Positions 30,357 to 37,213 of a DNA stretch of 39,560 nucleotides are shown one piece after another. The notes under the pieces were generated by a model. It was not told the DNA's origin. It saw only the letters and a list, made by a program, of their open reading frames with translations, and searched no databases. Position 1 is the stretch's first letter. Each line of letters starts with the position of its first letter. The position numbers and the translations under genes are program-made. Source of the stretch: a virus; the IMG/VR virus record IMGVR_UViG_3300049893_002616, positions 1 to 39,560 of that record; one strand, given 5' to 3'.

Positions 30357-30671
30357 TCATATATGATTGTTGCCATCCCAAGTAACTCGAATCTTCTTTT
30401 CTCCTTCAAATACAATTACCATTAGGAGTGGATGAGCTTGCTTGAAATATTTGGCTACTGCATATATTAATGCTATTGAATGTTGATCTGTAAATTGATA
30501 ATCAACTGCTAGATGTCCTTTTTCTGCAAATTCAATAACATGTTTTTCAAGTGTAACACTGTAAGAAATAACTGTAGCTTCATTAAATTCAGATACTTTA
30601 GATTCTTTTTTATAAGATATTTCTTCTCTCTTAGAAAGAGCAATTCTTTTTAGTTCTGAAGGATTAAGCAT
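30357..30671 (-). CDS. hypothetical protein
   Basis: A 104-residue protein with a charged N-terminus (ELKRIALSKREEISYKKESK) and a mixed alpha/beta C-terminal half (LLMVIVFEGEKKIRVTW). No family is recognised. It overlaps the HD nucleotidase gene by eight bases. Confidence 0.65.
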   Translation of the reverse strand: MLNPSELKRIALSKREEISYKKESKVSEFNEATVISYSVTLEKHVIEFAEKGHLAVDYQFTDQHSIALIYAVAKYFKQAHPLLMVIVFEGEKKIRVTWDGNNHI

Positions 30672-31221
30672 GATTTTGTAACCGTTTAAATTCTCTCATA
30701 AATACAAGAGCAACTAAATGAGAATCTATAAATGGGTTAACATTATGATTGGTAAATGGATTACCAATAGAAATATATGTTGTTTCGTTACGTAAATTAG
30801 TATTTTCTATTTCAAAAGCTAAAATATCATAATATTTTAAAATGCTTTGTTCTTTTTTAGTAGGCGGTTCAATATTAAAATGACGATAAATTGCTGTCAT
30901 AATCTTATGTTCTATTTGAGAAATAGTAGGCTTAAGCAATTGTTTAACAGGAGAAGGAATGTCAGAGGTATAAGCTTCATCAGCATCATGTAACATAGCA
31001 AGTATTTGTAATCTTTGAACAACGTCAGGATCACGCTCATTCTGTTTAATCAAATCAGCTACTAACATAGAATGTTGTGCTACTGAATAAGGAAATGCAG
31101 TATGACCAGTGAATCTTGGAATTCGTGATAATGCTACTGCAATATCAAGCAATTCTATTTGCGTACTTTTTGGACATTCTGGATCAAATGATTTTCCACT
31201 AAACATAGTCATATTTGCCAT
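30664..31221 (-). CDS. HD-domain nucleotidase (YfbR-like)
   Basis: About 186 residues from ATG 31221 (MANMTMFSG); a longer frame from 31272 would run into the tRNA-like gene. HD-family metal site: YSVAQHS (His50), LHDADEAY (His78, Asp79), TSDIPSPVK and YYDILAFEIE. This set is typical of 5'-deoxynucleotidases of the YfbR type, which dephosphorylate dNMPs; the phage may use it to shape the dNTP pool. It is the first protein gene after the Cys/Thr tRNA pair. Confidence 0.82.
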   Translation of the reverse strand: MANMTMFSGKSFDPECPKSTQIELLDIAVALSRIPRFTGHTAFPYSVAQHSMLVADLIKQNERDPDVVQRLQILAMLHDADEAYTSDIPSPVKQLLKPTISQIEHKIMTAIYRHFNIEPPTKKEQSILKYYDILAFEIENTNLRNETTYISIGNPFTNHNVNPFIDSHLVALVFMREFKRLQNHA

Positions 31222-31251
31222 TGAATTCTCATATAAAAAAGTAAAAAAGTA

Positions 31252-31325
31252 AGGGTACTGCAAGACTTTCACTTGCTAAATGCTGGGTTGCAACCAGTTG
31301 CTTCGTGTCTTTTAGCTTAGTACCC
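31252..31325 (-). tRNA. tRNA-Cys(GCA)-like gene, non-canonical loops
   Basis: Minus-strand cloverleaf of 74 bases. The acceptor GGGTACT/AGTACCC pairs perfectly, with discriminator T73 as in tRNA-Cys. The anticodon arm (CTGG/CCAG plus a weak outer pair) has loop TTGCAAC, anticodon GCA. The T arm GCAAG/CTTGC has loop TGAAAGT instead of TTC-purine-A; the D loop lacks GG; no CCA is encoded. It ends one base from the CCA of the next tRNA gene. It is read as a divergent tRNA-Cys. Confidence 0.55.
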
Positions 31326-31326
31326 A

Positions 31327-31401
31327 TGGAGCCGATTATTAGAATCGAACTAATTTCTGAGCTTTACAAGAGCCCTGCATCACCATTTATGCTTAATCGG
31401 C
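31327..31401 (-). tRNA. tRNA-Thr(TGT)
   Basis: 75 bases, minus strand. The acceptor GCCGATT/AATCGGC, D arm GCAT/ATGC with GG in its loop, anticodon loop CTTGTAA (anticodon TGT), T arm ATTAG/CTAAT with loop TTCGATT, and encoded CCA are all canonical except A at position 8. It reads ACA/ACN threonine codons. Confidence 0.9.
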
Positions 31402-31500
31402 ACCTCTATATTGTATAGTAATAAATATACAAGATTAGAGATATTATTTAAATCAATTAATTATTGATGTTAATTTGTATGATGTAATATCATAATAAAA
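31402..31500 (-). other. 99-base AT-rich leader upstream of the Cys/Thr tRNA pair
   Basis: No gene is seen. A TACAAT box (31410-31415) lies nine bases before the tRNA-Thr 5' end and is part of an inverted repeat TTGTATA/TATACAA with an eight-base spacer. No matching -35 hexamer was found, so this is only a possible promoter or processing signal. Confidence 0.3.
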
Positions 31501-33729
31501 TTATGTAAGTCCATGCGAAGCGTCAATTAATCGAATATAAGTAGTAAGATCTGAGGTGAACCTGTCATGATTAGGTATTCTAAAACTTACTTCTGACCAT
31601 CGCAATAAAGGATATCTATTGCTTAACTCATTTATTTCATTTTCTATTTTTAATAAACTTTGTGATCGTTGTTGATCAAATGAAAGATTATCAAGATTTA
31701 ATTGTCTACACAAGTTTGTTAACTCTATGTATGTGTTGTACGTATTATCATGATTATTTCTGCTACGTGCGTTCATTAAACGAGTATGAAATTGTCGCAA
31801 TGGCGAATCAGCATGCAAATGACCTGATTCAATTAGAGCAATAATTTGCACTATATTATTTCTAGCATGTTCAGTTTGCAAAGCTATATCATCAAAAAAA
31901 TCAGAATTATTTTGCAATATATTCTCTAAATTAGTTCGCATTAGAGAATGGAGATTCTGCCAATTTTCTTCAATACGCTCGGCCGCATTAATTTTTACAC
32001 CAATAATATTTGTTGATATATCAGTATCAGTCAATCGTTCATAAACATTAAGACTAGATCTAAAATGTCGATTCAATTTTGCATCACTATTAGTGTGAAA
32101 TTTTACTTTAAAATGATCTAAATATACATAATAATATTGTTGATTCGAATCAATTGTTGCTTGATCCCAGTATTCAGATTCATTAAAAGGATGAAAAGGA
32201 TGATTATCTAGATTAGCTAACTGAAATATTTTTCGAGAATGTTTGATATTATGTGGTGCTCCTGTACCTCCTCGTTCAATTACAAGAGGTGTTTGAGCAG
32301 CAAGACTATTGAAATAACTTATAGGAATAGTAGATTCAGTAGCGATGTTTTCAATTGAAGTATGAGCAGTAAGCTTAAAAAGATAAATCTTTTTTACATC
32401 TGGATTGTCTAATAAAAATTTTCGAATACGTAAGATAGGTTTATCATCAGTATCTTGTATGAATAATTTATTTTCATCATTAACTTCAATACGTGTTCCT
32501 ATAGATATATATTTGCTAGAAGGTATTTCAGTATAACTTAATCGTTCAAATAAGCGTGTAGTAAATGCAGGCATATTAGATGCAAACTCTTCACCACCTA
32601 CTCGGCGAAGTTCTTCGAAATAAATACCTGGAATAACAAAACGATAATCAGTAATTGGTTGATCGTTCCAGACAAGCGCGGTTGATATAATTGAATTTAG
32701 TGCACGAAGCTCGCCATATGCAATAAGTTTATAGTATTGTTTAGCTTCTACGATATCTCTTGCATTGCCAATACGAGCATTAAGCTCATTGTCAATTTCT
32801 TGAATAGCTATATCAAAGATTTCTTGAAATGCATGTAAGGTTTTCTTATCGTATTCAAGAGCCTCACGTGAGGCAGCAATAGACATTTTGCCTACTGGTA
32901 CATAAAAATTTATAGGGCATTCCATTAATTTAGCATATTTATACCACTTAGGATGATTTCTAAAATTATCACTAAGAACAGTTAAGTTAATTGGATAAGC
33001 AACATTACCCATAATTACTACGTTTTCTTCACGATGATAAGTAGTAGAATTAACAACTGATGCACGAAGGCCCCAGCTATCTTTACGTAATATATAGTCT
33101 GGAGCTTGAATATTGTCACCTAAATTTAACACTTCAGGTATAACTTGAAAATGTTGATACAACTTTATCGCTGTATCACAGAAATTACCAATATCATTAA
33201 GTTGCACAGCAATAGATATTTTAATACCAGAAGGTTCAATAGTGGGTTCATGTTCAATCTGAGAAATAGCACCTAATCCAGTTTCATCTACATAAGCTTC
33301 ATATACAACTTTATATCCATTATAGTAGCTAGTAATCGTAAAACTATCAGCATAAGAAAAAGCTGCTTTGGAACCAAAACCAAGTTGACCATTTAATTCA
33401 GTACTACCACGTTTAGTAGATGCACCATACATGGTATAAATATTACGAATATCATCTTCAGATAAGCCACTTCCAAAATCACGAATAGTTAAAAATCGAT
33501 TTTGAATAGTAGGCAGCGTTACTTGAATAGGTCTAGTTCGTTGTCCAGATTCAATATGGGCATCACAGGCATTAGTAGAATATTCACGTAATACAGCAAG
33601 AATCTTATTACTGTAAATCTTATTTCTCATTACATTGAAGATATGTTTCATATCTTCTTTGTTTCTAATACCAAAATGACTTTCTTGAAAATCAGCAGAA
33701 TTATATTCTTGCATATTATTGTTATTCAT
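31501..33729 (-). CDS. rIIA: rIIA-like GHKL ATPase protein
   Basis: 742 residues. The N-terminal GHKL (Hsp90/histidine-kinase-type) ATP site has the N box REYSTNACDAH (Asn53), DFGSGLS (Asp84) and the lid GQLGFGSKAAFSYADSF (114-130), the same order as T4 rIIA (725 residues). A conserved PVGKMSIAASREAL block further on also matches. rIIA proteins govern lysis inhibition and phage exclusion, though the chemistry is unknown. No rIIB is recognised next to it; the next gene downstream is a tRNA pair and the one upstream is Pth2. Confidence 0.87.
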   Translation of the reverse strand: MNNNNMQEYNSADFQESHFGIRNKEDMKHIFNVMRNKIYSNKILAVLREYSTNACDAHIESGQRTRPIQVTLPTIQNRFLTIRDFGSGLSEDDIRNIYTMYGASTKRGSTELNGQLGFGSKAAFSYADSFTITSYYNGYKVVYEAYVDETGLGAISQIEHEPTIEPSGIKISIAVQLNDIGNFCDTAIKLYQHFQVIPEVLNLGDNIQAPDYILRKDSWGLRASVVNSTTYHREENVVIMGNVAYPINLTVLSDNFRNHPKWYKYAKLMECPINFYVPVGKMSIAASREALEYDKKTLHAFQEIFDIAIQEIDNELNARIGNARDIVEAKQYYKLIAYGELRALNSIISTALVWNDQPITDYRFVIPGIYFEELRRVGGEEFASNMPAFTTRLFERLSYTEIPSSKYISIGTRIEVNDENKLFIQDTDDKPILRIRKFLLDNPDVKKIYLFKLTAHTSIENIATESTIPISYFNSLAAQTPLVIERGGTGAPHNIKHSRKIFQLANLDNHPFHPFNESEYWDQATIDSNQQYYYVYLDHFKVKFHTNSDAKLNRHFRSSLNVYERLTDTDISTNIIGVKINAAERIEENWQNLHSLMRTNLENILQNNSDFFDDIALQTEHARNNIVQIIALIESGHLHADSPLRQFHTRLMNARSRNNHDNTYNTYIELTNLCRQLNLDNLSFDQQRSQSLLKIENEINELSNRYPLLRWSEVSFRIPNHDRFTSDLTTYIRLIDASHGLT

Positions 33730-33737
33730 TTTATTCC

Positions 33738-34109
33738 TTATAATAACTTTAAATGACCAGTGATTTGATCAACTTTACTTTCTAGTCCTGGTCCAATAGC
33801 ACAACATGTTTTAGTAGGCACACCATTAAACTCTGTGTGGCCTGCGTCAGTAATTAGTTCAACGGGAAGACCTTCTTCTTGGGCTTTTTTAAAGACCTCA
33901 AGCAGCTCTTGTTCTGAATCAACACTGACAGAGATCTTTTTTTGCCCTTGATTCATCCATGTAACTACCTTGTCCAACCAGTGTGTATCCGAACCAGCAG
34001 TTGCATTAAATACAATAGTGGCGCTAGCATGAGCGCCTTGGGCAATCATTTTACCTTTACGCATGTTCAAATCTTTACGTACAACAATAACTTGTTTTAA
34101 CTTAGTCAT
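33738..34109 (-). CDS. peptidyl-tRNA hydrolase, Pth2 type
   Basis: 123 residues. The Pth2 fold motifs are KQVIVVRKDLNMRKGKMIAQ then GAHAS (residues 5-29), an EEL helix, and ITDAGHTEF (Asp88) with AIGPG. This is the archaeal/eukaryal family, unrelated to bacterial Pth. It would release peptides from stalled peptidyl-tRNA. Between rIIA and a tRNA cluster, it may protect translation or recycle phage tRNAs. Confidence 0.85.
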   Translation of the reverse strand: MTKLKQVIVVRKDLNMRKGKMIAQGAHASATIVFNATAGSDTHWLDKVVTWMNQGQKKISVSVDSEQELLEVFKKAQEEGLPVELITDAGHTEFNGVPTKTCCAIGPGLESKVDQITGHLKLL

Positions 34110-34172
34110 AACTCAAATCTATCCAAGGCGATTTAGTTATATTCACCTTATTTTTGTCTTGTTTAAGCAAAT

Positions 34173-34247
34173 TGGAGCCTTCACTGAGAATCGAACTCAG
34201 CTTATCGTCATACCAAAACGATGTAATAACCACTATACGATGAAGGC
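34173..34247 (-). tRNA. tRNA-Thr(GGT)
   Basis: 75 bases. Acceptor GCCTTCA/TGAAGGC, anticodon loop TTGGTAT (anticodon GGT) on the stem TCGTT/GACGA, T arm CTGAG/CTCAG with loop TTCGATT, CCA encoded. It reads ACC/ACU. It lies 63 bases after the pth2 start and closes the second tRNA cluster. Confidence 0.85.
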
Positions 34248-34248
34248 G

Positions 34249-34322
34249 TGGTGCGGGATGCGAGAATCGAACTCGCACATCTAGCTTGGAAGGCTAGCAG
34301 GCTACCACTACATCAATCCCGC
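34249..34322 (-). tRNA. tRNA-Gly(TCC)
   Basis: 74 bases. Acceptor GCGGGAT/ATCCCGC, anticodon stem CTAGC/GCTAG with loop CTTCCAA (TCC), T arm GCGAG/CTCGC with loop TTCGATT, CCA encoded. All arms pair well. One base separates it from tRNA-Thr(GGT). Confidence 0.92.
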
Positions 34323-34328
34323 ATAAAC

Positions 34329-34402
34329 TGGTTGAGAAAGGTGGACTTGCACCATCTTATTAATATTCAGAAAATTACATTTTACGATTAAATTATTTCT
34401 CA
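34329..34402 (-). tRNA. tRNA-Gln(CTG)-like gene, non-canonical loops
   Basis: 74 bases. Acceptor TGAGAAA/TTTCTCA pairs fully (T1-A72, as in Gln tRNAs), with CCA encoded. Anticodon loop TTCTGAA gives CTG; one mismatch closes the stem. The D loop (AATCGTA) lacks GG, and the T loop is TGCAAGT rather than TTC-type, with one T-stem mismatch. It is likely a divergent but possibly functional tRNA-Gln. Confidence 0.6.
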
Positions 34403-34403
34403 A

Positions 34404-34479
34404 TGGAAGGGATAGATTAGAATTGAACTATCATTAACTGATTCAAAGTCAGTTGTCTTAACCATTAGACCATATCCCT
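34404..34479 (-). tRNA. tRNA-Gln(TTG)
   Basis: 76 bases. Acceptor AGGGATA/TATCCCT, D arm GTCT/AGAC with a GG-containing loop, anticodon stem ACTGA/TCAGT with loop CTTTGAA (TTG), T loop TTCAATT, CCA encoded. The T stem needs one bulged base. It reads CAA/CAG. Confidence 0.85.
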
Positions 34480-34482
34480 ATA

Positions 34483-34559
34483 TGGCTGCAGCGGCAGGAT
34501 TCGAACCTACAAAAATGCCAAGTTAACAGCTTGGTGGCTTACCATTCACCCACACTGCA
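34483..34559 (-). tRNA. tRNA-Asn(GTT)
   Basis: 77 bases. Acceptor TGCAGTG/CGCTGCA with T1-A72 and G73 as in bacterial Asn tRNA, anticodon stem CCAAG/CTTGG with loop CTGTTAA (GTT), T arm GTAGG/CCTGC with loop TTCGAAT, CCA encoded. It is first in the second cluster, directly after a promoter. Confidence 0.92.
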
Positions 34560-34568
34560 AGAGTAAGT

Positions 34569-34598
34569 ATTATAAATTAATATTAACTTAATTGTCAA
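34569..34598 (-). promoter_or_regulatory. sigma-70-like promoter for the second tRNA cluster
   Basis: On the minus strand a perfect TTGACA (34593-34598) and a perfect TATAAT (34569-34574) are 18 bases apart. Transcription would start a few bases before the tRNA-Asn 5' end at 34559. This is the best consensus promoter seen in the window. Confidence 0.8.
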
Positions 34599-34621
34599 TT
34601 TTATTTTGTTTATTTAAAACT

Positions 34622-35056
34622 TTAATCAAAGTAATCAAACCAAGCTAAAGGATCTGATTTATATGAAGGTAAACCTACTTGAATACCATTTACATAGAAG
34701 TTTTGATGCTTCAGTTTACCGTTTTTATAAAATACTTCACGAGCAGGACCGTCTTGTGGATCTCGATGATAAGTATTGTTTACCCAATACTCTCGGACGT
34801 GTATTTGTCCATCCTCATAAAAACACTCAACAGCAGGACCCTCTTCTGGGTTTCGATGGTAGTTACCATTTTGTAAAAATCCTCGAAAAGCTATTTGGCC
34901 ATTTGAATAGAATTCTTCAAATGCAGGACCCTCTTTTGAATCTCTATGGTACTCATGATTTATTCGATATGATCTGCGCCATAGTCTTCCGTTTGTATGA
35001 AATACTTCCTTTTTTCCGCCTGGATAAAACACTTCTTTCATATTAAACCTGTTCAT
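34622..35056 (-). CDS. MORN-like repeat protein
   Basis: 144 residues built of about four copies of a 25-30-residue MORN_2/YwqK-like unit. Each has the pattern Y-HRDP-x-x-GPA-x-x-x-FY-x-NG-x-I/L; examples are HRDSKEGPAFEEFYSNGQI and HRDPQDGPAREVFYKNGKL. The ending PLAWFDYF is shared with the next gene upstream, so they are tandem paralogues. An internal ATG at 35041 has an AGG box and is an alternative start. Function unknown; MORN repeats often mediate lipid or protein contacts. Confidence 0.75.
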   Translation of the reverse strand: MNRFNMKEVFYPGGKKEVFHTNGRLWRRSYRINHEYHRDSKEGPAFEEFYSNGQIAFRGFLQNGNYHRNPEEGPAVECFYEDGQIHVREYWVNNTYHRDPQDGPAREVFYKNGKLKHQNFYVNGIQVGLPSYKSDPLAWFDYFD

Positions 35057-35064
35057 TTAAAACT

Positions 35065-35313
35065 TCAATTAAAATAATCGAACCAAGCTAAAGAATCTGG
35101 TTTTGGTTTTAATTCTGGTAGATCTTGTTCTATGTCGTTTAACAACATATTATTTACCCAAAATGCTTTATTACGTATCGTTCCATCTGTATTAAACCAT
35201 ATACGTGCAGGACCGTCTGCAGGATCTCGATGACATATATTATCTAAAAAATAAGTTCTAGATTCTAGTCGTCCACTTGGATAATGAAAATCCTGAATTC
35301 GAGCTATAGGCAT
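35065..35313 (-). CDS. short MORN-like repeat paralogue
   Basis: 82 residues with two MORN_2-like units (ICHRDPADGPARIWFNTDGT) and the closing SLAWFDYF shared with the larger paralogue eight bases downstream. Its ATG overlaps the stop of the sugar transferase gene by one base, so they are made together. It looks like a tandem duplication with loss of two repeats. Confidence 0.7.
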   Translation of the reverse strand: MPIARIQDFHYPSGRLESRTYFLDNICHRDPADGPARIWFNTDGTIRNKAFWVNNMLLNDIEQDLPELKPKPDSLAWFDYFN

Positions 35314-35954
35314 TAGTATGCTCCTTTACCAGTAATTACTGCTGGTATAGTTAAAACTAGAAGCATAATATCAAACTGCAGAGATCTTTTTAGAATATAT
35401 TCACGATCCATTTGCACTTGTTTATCAAAAGGAAGGTTAGCACGTCCAGATACTTGCCAAATACAAGTTAATCCAGGAATAACAGACAAGCGAATTAGGT
35501 CTGATTGACTATATTGAGCTACCTCTTCTTCTAAAGCAGGGCGAGGACCAACTAGAGACATTTCTCCCATCAGTACATTCCATAGTTGAGGTAATTCATC
35601 TAGCGAATACTTACGCAACACCTTTCCTACAGAAGTAATGCGTGGATCATTTTGGTTTTTAAATGTGATACCTGTATGTTGATTAACAATAGTTGTACGT
35701 AGTTGATGTGTATTAGTTTGCATTGATCTAAATTTATAAAATTTAAACAACTTCTTATTTTTACCAACTCTTGTTTGAGAATACAAAATAGGACCTGAAC
35801 TGTTAAGTTTAATCATTAGTCCAATAATACAAAAAAGAGGCAATAACATTAGAAGAGCAATTGATGCTACTGTTATATCTAAAAATCGTTTTACGACAGG
35901 ATAAATATTAATCGGATACAAATTAACACTATTACGTACTACTTGATCGCTCAT
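35313..35954 (-). CDS. membrane sugar transferase (WbaP/undecaprenyl-phosphate type)
   Basis: 213 residues of the bacterial sugar transferase family that starts polysaccharide repeats by moving a sugar phosphate to undecaprenyl phosphate. Seen are VKRFLDI (22-28), a hydrophobic span (29-48), SGPILYSQTRVG, KFYKFRSM, the SLDELPQLWNVLMGEMSLVGPRP core (117-139, Asp119, Glu120) and a C-terminal hydrophobic segment. A phage copy may change the host surface, for example to block receptor use by other phages. AAGGACAG precedes the start. Confidence 0.88.
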   Translation of the reverse strand: MSDQVVRNSVNLYPINIYPVVKRFLDITVASIALLMLLPLFCIIGLMIKLNSSGPILYSQTRVGKNKKLFKFYKFRSMQTNTHQLRTTIVNQHTGITFKNQNDPRITSVGKVLRKYSLDELPQLWNVLMGEMSLVGPRPALEEEVAQYSQSDLIRLSVIPGLTCIWQVSGRANLPFDKQVQMDREYILKRSLQFDIMLLVLTIPAVITGKGAY

Positions 35955-36061
35955 TATTCTGTCCTTATCTAAAATAATTAATTAATATCTATTAAACACA
36001 AATGCTAAAAACTAAGTTTAGGCATTGTCTTTATTGTGTTGAAATTATGTCGATAAATAAA

Positions 36062-36083
36062 AAATCCCGCTAATGCGGGATTT
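36062..36083 (-). terminator. Rho-independent terminator
   Basis: A perfect nine-base-pair stem, arms 36062-36070 and 36075-36083 with a four-base loop, is followed on the minus strand by a T-rich run (36054-36061). It ends the operon of three small genes upstream (36091-36854) and lies 108 bases before the sugar transferase start. The 78-base gap after it has no gene. Confidence 0.88.
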
Positions 36084-36090
36084 GTCAAGC

Positions 36091-36363
36091 TCAATGAGTG
36101 TTTCTATTGGGCCAATAATTTTTATATCCACATATTCTACATTGAACTCCAAGTAGATTTTTTAATGTTCCATAACCATCGTCATGTAACCATTCAAATC
36201 CTTGTCGTTCAGTAACTGGATGCATACAAGTCTTAGATTCTATGTTTTGTAATTCTTGTAATTCTTTTTCATAGGCCCAAAGCTTTTTACGTAATTTACG
36301 TATTTTTGCTTCGATATCTAATATCTTATTAATCCCATCCTTCTTGGAATGTTTCGTCGTCAA
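36091..36363 (-). CDS. coiled-coil zinc-site hypothetical protein
   Basis: A 90-residue protein. A long helix (IRKLRKKLWAYEKELQELQN) is followed by a possible zinc site made of CMH and CRIC near residues 45 and 73-76. No named family is recognised. It is the last gene before a Rho-independent terminator. Confidence 0.65.
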   Translation of the reverse strand: MTTKHSKKDGINKILDIEAKIRKLRKKLWAYEKELQELQNIESKTCMHPVTERQGFEWLHDDGYGTLKNLLGVQCRICGYKNYWPNRNTH

Positions 36364-36550
36364 GTTGAGCTCCTTGATCTTTTAATTTTTCTTGAAACAT
36401 TTTATGTGCTTCAGCCATATTACTTGTAGGCAAATCCATAATCTTTTGTATATTTTTAGATACAGTACCTGAACGAATATGGAGATCAATTAATCCACCG
36501 ACACAAAAGAATACTTCATTATTATCTTCATCGATCCAGGCTTCAATCAT
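36329..36550 (-). CDS. small hypothetical protein
   Basis: A 73-residue acidic protein (MIEAWIDEDNNEVFFCVGG start). There is no motif. It overlaps its downstream gene by 35 bases and its upstream gene by eight. Function unknown. Confidence 0.55.
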   Translation of the reverse strand: MIEAWIDEDNNEVFFCVGGLIDLHIRSGTVSKNIQKIMDLPTSNMAEAHKMFQEKLKDQGAQLDDETFQEGWD

Positions 36551-36854
36551 AAATATCCGTTACAGCTTTGATACGTTCTTGTACATAAGCCTCTAATAAA
36601 TCAGCTCCACTCAAATATGCAGTAGCATCATTATGGTCACTATCTTTCCAGTCGCCGCCGTAACCTCTACTGCGGAGATAACTTCTCATTATTTCTTCTT
36701 GTGGATCAGGAGTCCACGTATCTTCTCTACCGGAGTTGCTCATTGTTTCTTCAGTACGAATCAGTTCATGTTTTTGCCAAGTAGTTTTTGTCCAATCAAT
36801 AGGACGTCCTATTAATCTTTCAACTAATGTGGCATTAATAAAAATATTTGTCAT
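36543..36854 (-). CDS. hypothetical protein
   Basis: About 103 residues from the ATG at 36854 (MTNIFINATL); an upstream TTG is in frame but lacks a good box. The sequence is polar with WTPDPQEEIMRSYLRSRGYGG. No family is recognised. It directly follows the third tRNA cluster and may be expressed by readthrough from it. Confidence 0.6.
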   Translation of the reverse strand: MTNIFINATLVERLIGRPIDWTKTTWQKHELIRTEETMSNSGREDTWTPDPQEEIMRSYLRSRGYGGDWKDSDHNDATAYLSGADLLEAYVQERIKAVTDIYD

Positions 36855-36882
36855 ACAAATAGAAAATCCTGCCAAAGCGGAA

Positions 36883-36959
36883 TGGAGCTAATAGTGAGAA
36901 TCGAACTCACGAATCTCCACTTACGAGATGGGCGGGCCATCCAGTTGGCGCATACTAGC
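36883..36959 (-). tRNA. tRNA-Thr(CGT)
   Basis: 77 bases. Acceptor GCTAGTA/TATTAGC with one wobble, T arm GTGAG/CTCAC with loop TTCGATT, CCA encoded. The anticodon loop CTCGTAA gives CGT on a stem with one mismatch; the D arm has only three clear pairs. It reads ACG. It is the third threonine tRNA in the window. Confidence 0.75.
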
Positions 36960-36960
36960 A

Positions 36961-37034
36961 TGGAGCGGGCACCGAGAATCGAACTCGGGCTTCAACCTTG
37001 GCAAGGTAACAGGCTACCATTACATCATGCCCGC
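36961..37034 (-). tRNA. tRNA-Gly(GCC)
   Basis: 74 bases. Acceptor GCGGGCA/TGCCCGC, D loop with GG, anticodon loop TTGCCAA (GCC), T arm CCGAG/CTCGG with loop TTCGATT, CCA encoded. The anticodon stem has one mismatch. One base separates it from tRNA-Thr(CGT). Confidence 0.88.
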
Positions 37035-37038
37035 AAAT

Positions 37039-37088
37039 GCCTAGAATTAATTCCATTACAAGACTGGAATCGAACCAGTATTCTAGGC
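37039..37088 (-). ncRNA. tRNA-like hairpin element 2
   Basis: A nine-base-pair outer stem (37039-37047 with 37080-37088) encloses a five-base-pair hairpin (37063-37067 with 37075-37079) whose loop on the minus strand is TTCGATT, identical to the T loops of neighbouring tRNAs, and an unpaired 15-base stretch containing AATGGAA. No anticodon arm can be formed. It is probably transcribed with the tRNAs. Role unknown. Confidence 0.45.
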
Positions 37089-37092
37089 CTTT

Positions 37093-37134
37093 CTGTTCTT
37101 CCATTTTAGTTAGGTAATCGAAACCTATGAACAG
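37093..37134 (-). ncRNA. tRNA-like hairpin element 1
   Basis: It has the same plan as its neighbour four bases away: a six-base-pair outer stem (37093-37098 with 37129-37134), an inner five-base-pair hairpin (37111-37115 with 37123-37127) with loop TTCGATT on the minus strand, and a 12-base unpaired stretch with AATGGAA. In both, seven bases separate the hairpin from TGGAA. The sequences of the stems differ, so structure rather than sequence is kept. Confidence 0.45.
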
Positions 37135-37136
37135 GT

Positions 37137-37213
37137 TGGTACCGACGACAAGATTCGAACTTGCACTACTCTGATTCTAAGTCAGATGACTCTACCAATT
37201 GGTCTACATCGGC
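37137..37213 (-). tRNA. tRNA-Leu(TAG)-like, short variable loop
   Basis: 77 bases. Acceptor GCCGATG/CGTCGGT with wobble pairs, A73, D loop with GG, anticodon stem TCTGA/TCAGA with loop CTTAGAA (TAG), T arm GCAAG/CTTGT with loop TTCGAAT, CCA encoded. The anticodon is leucine (CUA/CUN), but the variable loop is only five bases, whereas bacterial and T4 Leu tRNAs have a long variable arm. Confidence 0.8.

Noticed and set aside
34063-34284. Plus-strand open frame of 73 codons across tRNA-Thr(GGT) and tRNA-Gly
   Set aside because: It is antisense to the start of pth2 and two clear tRNAs, with no ribosome-binding site.
36882-37109. Plus-strand open frame of 75 codons across the third tRNA cluster
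   Set aside because: It is the antisense of two tRNAs and the hairpin elements; the repeated IEL-type residues are the typical translation of reversed T loops.
37137-37213. tRNA with anticodon TAG as an amber suppressor
   Set aside because: Anticodon 5'-TAG pairs with CUA (Leu); reading the amber codon would need anticodon CTA.
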